DNA from: JAGVSR01 sp963825555
Lineage (GTDB): Bacteria; Pseudomonadota; Alphaproteobacteria; Rhizobiales; Hyphomicrobiaceae
DNA length: 64,000 nucleotides
NCBI GenBank assembly: GCA_963825555.1
Contig: CAWGTZ010000007.1
Span: 248,001-312,000, forward strand
Reading direction: 5' to 3'
Shown piece after piece: positions 8,738-16,929 of the stretch. Numbering within the stretch: position 1 is the stretch's first letter; every line of letters begins with the position of its first letter. The notes under the pieces are model-generated. The model had not been told where the DNA came from. It ran no database searches and saw only the letters and a program-made list of their open reading frames with translations. The position numbers were made by a program, and so were the translations under genes.

Positions 8738-10126
8738 GTGGTCACCATCCAATCGGCAATGCTCGTGCTGCTCGGCTTCAGCATAGCCGGGCTGCTGGCA
8801 TGTGTGCTTGCCCCCGCCTATCGCCGCCGCGCGGAAAGGCTTGCGACCGAGGCCTTGAAGAAGGCCATGCCGCTCACGGAAGCGGAGATCGCCGCTGATA
8901 AGGACCGGATCCGGGCCGAATCGGCGATCCGCATCCACAAGCTCGAAAACAACCTTTCAGAGCTTTCCCTCGAAACAGCCCGGCAGCTCGTAGAGATCAA
9001 TCGACGCGACGCGCGCATCAGCGCACTCGAAAGCGATGTGGCCCAGCTCGAAACGGGCAACGAGGAACACGAGAATGCGCGCCGTGTTCTGGAGCTGACC
9101 ATCACCGAGCGGCTGCCGAAGGTGGAGCAGCGTCTGGCAGAAGCCAAGAAGCTGCTGTTCGAACGCGATCGCGAGATTGCCGCCCTCACGCAGTCCGCCC
9201 AGAAGCAGGCGCTCGCCTTGCAGGAAGCCACCCAGATCAACACTCAACAGCGCGACGACATCCATCGCTTGAACGCGACGCTAACGACCCGCGCGGCCCG
9301 CAGCCGTGAAATGGCCGGTGACCAGCGCCACGAAACGGAGATCGCGCTGCGAACGGAGATCGAGGCCCTGCGGGGCCGCGTTCGCGATCAGGCGCAGATG
9401 CTGGCCCGTTTGCAGAACGGAGAGCCTGACGAAGCGGAAAACGAAATGGCGCGGCTGCGCGCCAGTCTTGCGGAAGCCGAGCGTGCGCTTCAGGCGGCAC
9501 GCTCCGAAGGCAAGAACGGGGCCGGCTACGCTGCGAAAGAGCAGAGAGACGCAGAGTTGCTTCGCCTGCAGGATACGATCAAGAAACAGACCGCCGAGAT
9601 CACGCAACTCAAGAACACCCTGGTAGCCTGGAAGGCCCAGCCAGACACAGGAGCCCAAGTTGAGGTCGTCACGGAAGCTGGAGAAAGCGTGACGTCGCTC
9701 AAAGCGCATATCACGGCCCTCGAGAAGCAAGCCGCCGAGCAGATGTCTACAATCCTCGGCTTGCGGGCCGAGGTGGCGGCGGGCAACGAGAAACTGGCCC
9801 AGCAGGCAACATTCTACATGGACGAAATGCGCCGGCTCGGAGCCGGAACCCGCCCCGTTGCGCCACCGTCGCAACCCCTGGAGACCGCCACTGCAGCGCC
9901 GGCGGCGCGTGTTTCGCTCAGCGAACGCATCAAGGCGCCGCGTGTGGCCAGCGTGGAGATCTCATCAAGCGGATCGAAGGGAAAAGACACCGACGACAGC
10001 GGTCGAAACGGCGGCACGGAAGCTGCCTCCAGAGCCGGCGAGGAGAACGCCGCGGATAAGTCATCGCAAGCCCGCCGTCCAAGCCTCCTCCAACGCATCA
10101 CGAATATGGAAAAACCGGTCGCCTGA
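8738..10126 (+). CDS. Membrane-anchored long coiled-coil protein of unknown function
   Basis: The 462-residue product has one N-terminal transmembrane helix (about residues 5-26) and the basic stretch YRRRAERLATEALKKAMPLT. It then has roughly 300 residues of charged heptad-like sequence rich in Glu, Arg, Ala, Leu and Gln, and a Ser/Gly-rich, probably disordered C-terminus. The GTG at 8738 is preferred, with GAGGA about ten bases upstream; an ATG at 8759 is the alternative. The coiled coil suggests a cytoplasmic scaffold tethered to the inner membrane. I do not recognise a named family. It is unlikely to be RmuC, because no nuclease domain follows the coils. Confidence 0.8.
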   Translation: MVTIQSAMLVLLGFSIAGLLACVLAPAYRRRAERLATEALKKAMPLTEAEIAADKDRIRAESAIRIHKLENNLSELSLETARQLVEINRRDARISALESDVAQLETGNEEHENARRVLELTITERLPKVEQRLAEAKKLLFERDREIAALTQSAQKQALALQEATQINTQQRDDIHRLNATLTTRAARSREMAGDQRHETEIALRTEIEALRGRVRDQAQMLARLQNGEPDEAENEMARLRASLAEAERALQAARSEGKNGAGYAAKEQRDAELLRLQDTIKKQTAEITQLKNTLVAWKAQPDTGAQVEVVTEAGESVTSLKAHITALEKQAAEQMSTILGLRAEVAAGNEKLAQQATFYMDEMRRLGAGTRPVAPPSQPLETATAAPAARVSLSERIKAPRVASVEISSSGSKGKDTDDSGRNGGTEAASRAGEENAADKSSQARRPSLLQRITNMEKPVA

Positions 10127-10186
10127 GCCGGAGCGAGTGAGCCGCGTTACATTGCCAACCGCTCAGCGTTCGGCGTCAAAGAGCGA

Positions 10187-10840
10187 TCAATTCACAAAAA
10201 TGACTGCACCGAGGCTGCGGTGAAGGATGTCTCGGGCCGTCGCAGATTGCACCACGCGGTTGGTCGTCGGTTTGGATACCGGATACAAATTGGTGGCCGC
10301 CGTCTTTTGCACCAACGGCTTGAACGGCTTGACCCTAGCTTGCGCCCGCGCCAATGGCCGCACATCCCTGTTCGACCTGGCTTGCGACCTATCTCCTGTC
10401 TTCGATATCGAGGCGACAATTGCCACCTCTGTCAGATCATCGACCTCTGCGGTCAGCACCGGCACGATCACGTCCGGTTCATCGCGAACCAAGATGACTT
10501 CCGCTGCAGGAAGCCGAAGAACCTCCTGCGGAACGCTTTCAGCCCTGTCGAGACGCGCAGCAAGAAGCGCAACGGGAATGTCTGGCGCATTCAGCGCTGT
10601 CACGGAACGCGGAATAGGCACCTGCGGCGCCTTACGGGCCGCGATCTGGCCGAGAATAAACCGTTCGACGCGGGAAGGCGCAGCCGGAGAACCCTCCTCG
10701 GCGTGAGAAACGAGTGTCAGGGTATCCTCGGCAATCCTGTGTCCGAGAGTCAGAGCGGTCCAGCCGAGACATCCAATGAAGAGGATGTAGCCCACAAGGC
10801 CCTTCAGATGGCTCGGCAAAGAAAAACTCATACCACGCAT
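10187..10840 (-). CDS. Hypothetical protein with one N-terminal membrane helix
   Basis: The 217-residue product has a single hydrophobic segment at about residues 14-33 (LVGYILFIGCLGWTALTLG). A moderately polar region with few cysteines follows, then a basic, Arg/Lys/Ala-rich tail. No enzymatic motif is visible. A start at 10831 (MSFSLPSHL) is equally possible, as neither has a strong ribosome-binding site. It converges with the coiled-coil gene, leaving a 60-base gap. The membrane anchor suggests an envelope role, but the family is not recognised. Confidence 0.6.
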   Translation of the reverse strand: MRGMSFSLPSHLKGLVGYILFIGCLGWTALTLGHRIAEDTLTLVSHAEEGSPAAPSRVERFILGQIAARKAPQVPIPRSVTALNAPDIPVALLAARLDRAESVPQEVLRLPAAEVILVRDEPDVIVPVLTAEVDDLTEVAIVASISKTGDRSQARSNRDVRPLARAQARVKPFKPLVQKTAATNLYPVSKPTTNRVVQSATARDILHRSLGAVIFVN

Positions 10841-11195
10841 ACACAGTTAGAACGGTAAGTTCGGCGATTGAACTGTCACCGATGGGCACGACCGGAGATG
10901 GCGCACCAGTTAGCCTCCGGCGGGCGAAGCGGCTTATACGCCGTAATTCGCGCCCCACCACGGCAAAACCCTTGCCAGAGTTAATCCATGGTAGGAACCG
11001 AATGAGGGTAGGCTACATCGTCACTGAGCGTGTGTGACCCATAAAAGCTGGCCATTTTCAGCAATGCAGTCTTTCCCCGATCGCGGAAATCGGCATGCTC
11101 CAATGGCAAAGAGGGCAAAATTCCAGCCAAAAAGTATGGAACGTACGTTTGCCTGCCGGGCCGACAGGACAAAACGGCATCGCCGGATTACGTCC
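10841..11195. other. Gene-free stretch with no recognised feature
   Basis: About 355 bases lie between two minus-strand hypothetical genes. Short frames on both strands have no ribosome-binding sites or family resemblance. The stretch probably holds the promoter of the 10187-10840 gene; no clear core promoter elements or strong hairpins were seen. Confidence 0.45.
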
Positions 11196-11684
11196 TCACC
11201 AGAAGGTACGGCCCAGCGCCATAACGTCCTGCGAGCCTGGAATCCGGCCAAGCAGAAGATACGCCGATGACCCAATGATCGCCGTCCCGAGCCCCAGGGT
11301 GACCATCCAAGACATGGCCAGATGAAGCCGATCGGCGATACGCTGCCGCTTGGCCTTGCGCACCCATCCCGCCGCGCGGTCTGCGCTGGCAGGCGGGGGC
11401 ACTATCATCTTGGAATGCGCCTCATCGTGGAGCCAGTCGGGCACTGCGCCGCCCCACTCAGCTTCTGTGAACATGCCGGCCTCGACCGGGTTTGCTGCCC
11501 GGACAGCACCGGCGGCGGCGCCGTTCGAACTGCCCGGCCGGTGCGACATGACCTCATTGATATCCCGGGCAAGCTTGCGCACGTCATCTCCCAACTGATC
11601 CAGAAAAGAGGGATCAGCGACGGGTGAGGCCGGAACAGGTGGCGGCTTCAGGGACTTTGTTTGATTGGGGCTTGCGAGTTGCAT
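11196..11684 (-). CDS. Hypothetical protein with a C-terminal membrane helix
   Basis: The 162-residue product begins with a Pro/Ser-rich flexible region. It then has a polar central part with the motif FTEAEWGGAVPDWLHDEAHS, a basic patch (RKAKRQR) and a hydrophobic segment near the C-terminus (about 128-147, MVTLGLGTAIIGSSAYLLLG). The layout suggests a cytoplasmic domain anchored by a C-terminal helix. No family is recognised. Composition and third-base GC look coding, and no competing frame is better. The ribosome-binding site is weak, so the start is uncertain. Confidence 0.6.
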   Translation of the reverse strand: MQLASPNQTKSLKPPPVPASPVADPSFLDQLGDDVRKLARDINEVMSHRPGSSNGAAAGAVRAANPVEAGMFTEAEWGGAVPDWLHDEAHSKMIVPPPASADRAAGWVRKAKRQRIADRLHLAMSWMVTLGLGTAIIGSSAYLLLGRIPGSQDVMALGRTFW

Positions 11685-12226
11685 CGGTCAGATCCAGGCA
11701 AACAACACCGGGAATCGCAGGCAATCGATGCGGTGATCAGCGATGGACACCAGGCGATCATTCCGAATGGCCGGACAGATCCGCTGCGTCCCCCCTCGAT
11801 CGGAGCCGCAGCAGCCAACCTTGCCACCACCGCCCACGTACGCACGAAACCCATGATCCCCGAACTGACCCCCGCTGCTGGCCTTCGAAGGACAACCTGA
11901 CTGCGAAACCCTCAAATCGCAGCTTTGTGAAATTTACTAGCAACTTAGACTGCCAGCAAGCAGCATAATCGGCTCGGAAGAACCTCTTGGGTCATCCAGG
12001 CGCGACTTTCCGCGCTGCCGTGGGACGGCGACCCTGGCAGGAATGGGCACGCCTGACTGGATTTGCCGCGCGAACCGGTTCAAGACTTGAGCGGCATGGG
12101 GAGCATCGGAGATCTGGCCGGACCCAAATCCGCCCGGTTTCGTTCGATGGTCCGCCTTCGGTCACAAGAGAGACCGAGCCGCAACCCATAAACCTGTAAC
12201 CCCAAAGCCCGAGGATCACCCGCCAG
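11685..12226. other. Gene-free stretch of about 540 bases
   Basis: This lies between a minus-strand hypothetical gene and the plus-strand NnrU gene. Several overlapping frames of 60-115 codons occur on both strands, but none has a ribosome-binding site, a signal peptide or a recognisable domain, and they conflict with one another. It should hold two divergent promoters. I saw no tRNA, no known small RNA and no strong terminator here. A short unrecognised gene or a small RNA cannot be excluded. Confidence 0.45.
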
Positions 12227-12811
12227 ATGCTTCTTCTCGTCGTAGGCCTCGTCCTCTTCTTCGCGATCCATCTTGTTCCCACAGCGCCCGATCTCAGGGC
12301 CGGTCTCATCCAGCGCTTCGGCGCCTCCGCCTACAAGGCCCTGTTCGGCGTCATCTCGCTGGCGGGCTTTGTGCTCATCGTCATGGGCTATCACAAGATG
12401 CAGCTCAATCCCGGCAAGAACGTCGTGCTTTGGGAGAGCCCGCTTTGGCTCAACCACGTGACGTGGCTGCTGATGCTGCCGGCAATGATTGCACTCGTCG
12501 CCGCCTACGTGCCATCGCGCATTCACTCCGCGCTGAAGCATCCTATGCTTGTCGCCATTAAGCTGTGGGCGCTCTCGCACCTGATCGTCAATGGGGACCT
12601 CGCCTCGCTCGTGCTGTTCGGATCCTTCCTCGCCTATGCCGTCTACGACCGCATCTCGGTGAAGCGCCGCGGCGCGCTCGGGCCGCTCGGCGCTAAGACC
12701 GGTGGCATAGCGGGCGACATCACGGTCGTGGTCGCGGGCGTCGCACTCTATGCGTTCATGCTGCATATGGGGCATGGGTGGCTCATCGGCGTCCCGCTGC
12801 TGCCCGCTTGA
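12227..12811 (+). CDS. NnrU family integral membrane protein
   Basis: The 194-residue product is an inner-membrane protein with about five or six hydrophobic segments. It matches the NnrU family: an N-terminal HLVP motif in FFAIHLVPTAP, a central HPMLVAIKLWALSHLIVNGD motif and a conserved YDRISVKRR near the end. NnrU was named from a nitrite/nitric-oxide reductase locus, but no denitrification gene is nearby here, so that role should not be assumed. The family also includes carotenoid isomerase relatives. The gene ends at a strong bidirectional terminator shared with the convergent L,D-transpeptidase gene. Confidence 0.85.
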   Translation: MLLLVVGLVLFFAIHLVPTAPDLRAGLIQRFGASAYKALFGVISLAGFVLIVMGYHKMQLNPGKNVVLWESPLWLNHVTWLLMLPAMIALVAAYVPSRIHSALKHPMLVAIKLWALSHLIVNGDLASLVLFGSFLAYAVYDRISVKRRGALGPLGAKTGGIAGDITVVVAGVALYAFMLHMGHGWLIGVPLLPA

Positions 12812-12842
12812 CGCCGGCAACAACGCGCCCCGAAAACAAGAA

Positions 12843-12877
12843 AAAGCCGCCCGAGAGGTTTCCTCGCGGGCGGCTTT
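12843..12877. terminator. Bidirectional intrinsic terminator between convergent genes
   Basis: A hairpin has a 16-base left arm (12843-12858) and a right arm (12862-12877). It carries one mismatch and a three-base TTT loop; the outer end is AAAGCC/GGCTTT. A T-rich run follows on the plus strand and an A-rich run precedes it, so it should stop transcription from both the NnrU gene and the L,D-transpeptidase gene. Confidence 0.85.
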
Positions 12878-12895
12878 CGCTTTTCTCGGACGAGT

Positions 12896-14623
12896 TCAAC
12901 GCACCGGAACGATGAAGTCCGTGAACTTGCCCGTTTCGTTGCTGAGGCCGTTGTCAGAAACGATGAGTGATGAGCCGGGCTTCATGACGTCCTCGATCTT
13001 CAGACGCACATCGTCGGGAATGCTGACACGCTGGAGTGCCTCTTCGGCAGACTGCGACAGCCGGTTGCTGGAGGCCAGGCGAGCGGCCTCGGCAGCCTCA
13101 CGCTCTTTGCGGTTGCGCGGCTTGCTGGTGCCCGACGTGTTGGTCGGGATCGAGGTCGCGCTCCAGTTTACGTCGTGACCCTGAGAATCAACCGATAGCG
13201 CCGTGAAGACATGGGTCCCGAGGGGCTCGTCAGGCCGCTCTATGGTGATCGGAGCTTCGGCAATCGGCTCGTAGCCCTGGCGCACGTAGACCTTCTGCGT
13301 CTTGCGGCTGACAAAGACGTGCACGGGTTCGTTGCGCTTGGCCTCGCGGCGCTTAGCAGCAGCTTCCGCCTCACGAGCGCTCGACAGGCGCGCATCCGCA
13401 GCGCGCACAGCCACGGCGGCCGCGGCGCGCTTGGCCTCGGCTGCGGCGGCCGTTTCTTTTGCAGCAGCGAGCGCCTCGGCAGCCTTATCCGCTTCAGCCT
13501 TCGTGGAATCGGCCAATTCGGCCAGATCCAGGAAAGCCTTCTCAAGGGTGTCCTCCTGCTCAGCCAGCTTCACTGCCTGCTCAGGCGAAATGTCCTTCTT
13601 GCTCTCCACGCCGCGCGCGAACTTCTCAAGCTTCTTATGGGCCACGTCACGGGCCTGTGTCGCCTTGCGCGCCGCGGCGGCCAAACGCTTAGCTTCGCCG
13701 GCCGCCTCGCGTACGCCCGCCTCGGCTTGCTTGGACGCCTTTGCCAAACTGGTTGCGGCCGTCAAAAGTAGGGCCTTCTCGTTCTGAGCGCCTGTGACCG
13801 CCTGTGTCAGCAGCTCCATCTCCGCGCGCCGCTCCGCACGCATGGCGGCAATGGCGTCGAAGGACGAAGGCGCTTCAGCGGCGAGCGCGGTCGAAACGCC
13901 GAGCACGCTGCCAACTTCGACCGATGAACCGAATTGCTGGTCAGAAGCATCCGCGACGCGGACTTCTTGCTGCGGCAGCAGCGCATGCATCGTATCGCCC
14001 TCAGCCGGGTAGGCCGCGAACAGACGCGGATGATCGAAGGCGACTGGTTTAACGGGATCCTGGGCTACGATCACGCGCGTACCCATATCGGTCAGCTCGA
14101 ACAGCCGCTTAGAAAAATTGTACGGGAGACGAATGCAGCCGTGCGAAGCGGGATAGCCCGGCAGCTGACCCGCGTGGAGGGCCACACCCGACCACGTGAT
14201 GCGCTGCATGTTTGGCATCGGCGCATTGTAATAGAGGTTCGAGTAATGCTTGCGGTTCTTCTGCAGGATCGAGAAGATGCCCGTCGGCGTCGCGTGACCG
14301 ACGCGACCGGACGAGATCGGTCCCTCCATGACGAGGCCCTTCGAGTCATAGACCGAAATGCGCTGACGACGCAGTGAGACGGCCAAAACGAGCGGGCTCT
14401 CTGGCTCCCTGTCCGCGATGATCTGTTTGGATTTCGAAGCGTTGTCGCGCTTGGTGCGCGAAGCCTGCAGCTTCTTTTTGGCCTTCTTCTGCGTATAGCC
14501 GGAGTTGCCGTTACCGTAATTGAAGAAGAATTGCGCCTCGGCCGGCCCAGAGGCAAAAAGCCCCACAGCCATCGCCAAAGCGCCGACACCGACCGAAATG
14601 GTCTGCGTGCGTCGAGTTTTCAT
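12896..14623 (-). CDS. L,D-transpeptidase (YkuD domain) with long coiled-coil and C-terminal half-YkuD-like region
   Basis: L,D-transpeptidases form 3-3 peptidoglycan cross-links or attach proteins to peptidoglycan in the periplasm. The 575-residue product has a signal peptide (1-30, ending AEA) and a YkuD domain (about 75-190) with the catalytic motif SHGCIRL (C163, H161). A long Ala/Glu/Lys coiled coil follows (about 230-430). The C-terminal part (from about 432) begins VFVSRKTQKVYVRQGYEPI and then has a PLGTHVF motif. This resembles the first half of a YkuD domain without the His-Gly-Cys centre. The start at 14623 gives the cleanest signal peptide; an in-frame ATG at 14671 is an alternative. 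Confidence 0.87.
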   Translation of the reverse strand: MKTRRTQTISVGVGALAMAVGLFASGPAEAQFFFNYGNGNSGYTQKKAKKKLQASRTKRDNASKSKQIIADREPESPLVLAVSLRRQRISVYDSKGLVMEGPISSGRVGHATPTGIFSILQKNRKHYSNLYYNAPMPNMQRITWSGVALHAGQLPGYPASHGCIRLPYNFSKRLFELTDMGTRVIVAQDPVKPVAFDHPRLFAAYPAEGDTMHALLPQQEVRVADASDQQFGSSVEVGSVLGVSTALAAEAPSSFDAIAAMRAERRAEMELLTQAVTGAQNEKALLLTAATSLAKASKQAEAGVREAAGEAKRLAAAARKATQARDVAHKKLEKFARGVESKKDISPEQAVKLAEQEDTLEKAFLDLAELADSTKAEADKAAEALAAAKETAAAAEAKRAAAAVAVRAADARLSSAREAEAAAKRREAKRNEPVHVFVSRKTQKVYVRQGYEPIAEAPITIERPDEPLGTHVFTALSVDSQGHDVNWSATSIPTNTSGTSKPRNRKEREAAEAARLASSNRLSQSAEEALQRVSIPDDVRLKIEDVMKPGSSLIVSDNGLSNETGKFTDFIVPVR

Positions 14624-15053
14624 AGAGAAAACAAGGTCTTTACGGGGAACGCTGTACGTCATCTGCCCCATCCCACCCTTTTGAAGGCCAACACTGATGT
14701 TCTTTATTAGCCTTGGATCGTCACCTTTTGGTTATCAGATCAGTGACCATACATGCAACGCTCCGTATTCGTTTGGATCGCGAACGGCATCAAGGTGTTG
14801 CATGCTTTCCTCGAAGTGGGGTTTGCACGTTTTTCGTGCTATCCGGCCCTAAACCCTAAGTACAGGGAACAGCTGGAATTGTTTCTCTGGAGCGCCTAAC
14901 TTCCAAAAACAATGAAGAAGGGTCACGAGATCCCGTACAAGGGGCTCACCAGGAGCCTTTTCAAAAAAAACGCCGGCGATCCTCGAATTTCACGACCCGA
15001 AAAAAACGCGGCCCTCGAGACGACCGGCAAAACCCTCGTAGTGCAACCTTCCC
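14624..15053. other. Divergent promoter region, no gene
   Basis: About 430 bases lie between the L,D-transpeptidase (minus) and panB (plus). The middle part is more AT-rich than its surroundings, as expected for two divergent promoters. A frame starting at 14912 runs into panB in another phase and is a shadow. No element could be assigned with confidence. Confidence 0.45.
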
Positions 15054-15950
15054 ATGTCCCTACAGAAGCCTTCCCCCCGACTGATGGCGCCCGATATCGC
15101 CGCCCTGAAGGGGCAACGCCCGATTGTCGCGCTGACGTCCTACCACGCCCATACGGCTGCGATCGCAGACCGCTATTGCGATTTCCTGCTCGTCGGCGAC
15201 AGCCTCGGCATGGTCATGCACGGCTACGAGACGACGGTCCCGGTCCCTCTCGATCTCATGATCATGCATGGAAAAGCCGTCGTCCGCGGGGCACACCGCG
15301 CTCTGGTGGTGGTCGATATGCCATTCGGCACCTATGAGGAGAGCCCTTCGGTCGCCTTTCGGAACGCCGCACGCGTGATGAAGGAGACGGATTGCGGGGC
15401 GGTGAAACTCGAAGGCGGCCGGCGAATGGCCGAAACGATCCGCTATCTGGTCGAGCGTGGCATCCCCGTGATGGCGCATATCGGCCTGACGCCCCAGTCA
15501 ATCAATGTCATCGGCGGCTTCAAGACCCAGGGGCGGACTCGCGACCAGTGGGCCGCCCTTGAGGAGGACGCGCGGGTCGTGGCCGATGCTGGGGCCTTCG
15601 CGGTCGTGCTGGAGGCCATAGCCGAGCCACTGGCCCAGCGCATTTCGGCGGCTTTGCCGATCCCCACGATCGGCATCGGCGCCTCGGCAGCGTGCGACGG
15701 CCAGATTCTCGTCATGGAGGACATGCTGGGCCTTTCGCCGCGAGTCCCGAAGTTCGTGAAGGAATTCGGACGGATCGGTGCGGCCATCGATGGCGCGATC
15801 CGAAGCTACGCGGAGGAGGTCCGAGCACGCCGGTTCCCCGAACCACTGCATACCTATGGGATGAAGGAGGGCGAGGCGACAGAGCCGGAAACCCCCACTC
15901 CGTCCAAGGCTCAGAAAAAGGCCAAAAGTCCAACGTCGCGAGAGACTTGA
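15054..15950 (+). CDS. panB: 3-methyl-2-oxobutanoate hydroxymethyltransferase
   Basis: PanB makes ketopantoate from 2-oxoisovalerate and methylene-tetrahydrofolate, the first committed step of pantothenate and coenzyme A synthesis. The 298-residue product carries the family motifs LVGDSLGMVMHGYETT (metal ligand Asp), VKLEGG, MAHIGLTPQS and the VVLEAI motif with the catalytic Glu. IPTIGIGASAACDGQILV and HTYGMKEGE are also present. The last 30 residues are a Pro/Lys-rich extension. It stands alone; panC is not in the window. The ribosome-binding site is weak, but the start agrees with the family. Confidence 0.95.
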   Translation: MSLQKPSPRLMAPDIAALKGQRPIVALTSYHAHTAAIADRYCDFLLVGDSLGMVMHGYETTVPVPLDLMIMHGKAVVRGAHRALVVVDMPFGTYEESPSVAFRNAARVMKETDCGAVKLEGGRRMAETIRYLVERGIPVMAHIGLTPQSINVIGGFKTQGRTRDQWAALEEDARVVADAGAFAVVLEAIAEPLAQRISAALPIPTIGIGASAACDGQILVMEDMLGLSPRVPKFVKEFGRIGAAIDGAIRSYAEEVRARRFPEPLHTYGMKEGEATEPETPTPSKAQKKAKSPTSRET

Positions 15951-16125
15951 GCACATTTTTCGGGCGCAACCGGCGGCCGCAGGCCGTCGCCGGATTGAAA
16001 ATGGGTTGCGCCATGATGGCTTAGGACTATCAATGCGCCCCGAAACGCCGCCGTCATGTCCGGCCAAAAAACGCACGAAAGCCTGACTTCAGGCACGAAA
16101 TCGAACGTCCAGGGACGATAACCCA

Positions 16126-16920
16126 ATGGTAGATAGGAACGACCCCCTTCTTCGCGAGGTCGATGAAGAACTCAGGCGCGAACGCTTTGAAAAGCTGTGG
16201 GAACAGTACGGCATGTATATGCTGGCTGCGGCGGCTATTCTGGTCGCGATGGTCGGCGGCTACAAGCTCTGGGAAACGCGCCAGCACAGCCTCGCAAACG
16301 CGGGCGGTGCCCAGTATGAGGCTGCACTCAAGCTCATAGAAGCCAATAAGAACGATGAAGCTCAGAAAGTCCTAAACGAAATTATTGCTGGCGGCCAAAA
16401 GGGTTACGCACCTCTATCGCAACTGCAACTCGCCGGCCTGCATCTCAGCGCCGGCCGCCCCAAAGAGGCCCTGGCCGTGTTCGAGGCCCTGGCCACCAGT
16501 AGCACGGCCGATACCGATATGAAGACCTTCGCGGGTCTGCAGGCCGCTTCGCTACGCCTGGGAGAGGCAGACTTTACCGAGATGCAGAATCGGCTCAACG
16601 CTCTGGTTGATGGTACTTCTGCTTGGCGTATTCCGGCCCGTGAGCTGCTCGGCACAGCGGCCTACAGGGCCGGAAAGCTCGAAGAGGCGCGCAAGCTCCT
16701 CCAGCCCCTCCTCGCCGACCCGCAGTCACCGCGCGGGACGCTTCAGAGGGTCCAGCTTGTCCTCGGTGCGATAGCAGCAGCCGAGGTACAGAAGGTGGCC
16801 CCCGCCGCCGCTCCGTCGCCGGCAGCTCCGGCGGCTTCTGCCCCGGCGGCGCCCGATTCAGGTGCCAAGCAGGCACCGAAGTCTCCAGAAGCGGAAAAAT
16901 CCGCGCCGGAGGCGAAATAG
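16126..16920 (+). CDS. YfgM-like TPR protein anchored in the inner membrane
   Basis: The 264-residue product has a short cytoplasmic N-terminus with REVDEELRRER, one transmembrane helix (about 29-46), and a periplasmic region of TPR-like helices (AQYEAALKLIEANKNDEAQ; AGLHLSAGRPKEALAVFEAL). It ends in an Ala/Pro-rich tail. This layout matches the tetratricopeptide family that includes YfgM, a periplasmic chaperone-network protein that binds the SecYEG translocon in Escherichia coli. As in that organism, it lies directly before bamB (nine-base gap), pointing to a shared role in envelope protein traffic. Confidence 0.85.
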   Translation: MVDRNDPLLREVDEELRRERFEKLWEQYGMYMLAAAAILVAMVGGYKLWETRQHSLANAGGAQYEAALKLIEANKNDEAQKVLNEIIAGGQKGYAPLSQLQLAGLHLSAGRPKEALAVFEALATSSTADTDMKTFAGLQAASLRLGEADFTEMQNRLNALVDGTSAWRIPARELLGTAAYRAGKLEEARKLLQPLLADPQSPRGTLQRVQLVLGAIAAAEVQKVAPAAAPSPAAPAASAPAAPDSGAKQAPKSPEAEKSAPEAK

Positions 16921-16929
16921 GAGACGAGA

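Noticed and set aside
11685..12226. Hidden gene or known small RNA (4.5S, 6S, tmRNA, RNase P RNA) in the 540-base gap
   Set aside because: None of the conserved cores or a tRNA-like fold could be recognised. It remains unexplained rather than positively empty.
12227..12811. Evidence of denitrification from the NnrU-family gene
   Set aside because: No nitrite or nitric oxide reductase gene or NnrR-type regulator is nearby, and the family is broad, so the name gives no support for denitrification.
14938..14970. Hairpin AAGGGGCTC/GAGCCTTTT followed by a run of A, considered as a terminator upstream of panB
   Set aside because: Two wobble pairs weaken the stem, the T run would be on the wrong side for the minus strand and absent on the plus strand, and no gene ends there.
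14912..15337. A 141-codon plus-strand frame starting upstream of panB
   Set aside because: It overlaps the panB start in another phase, and its residues are Arg/Pro-rich shadow sequence; panB itself is unmistakable.
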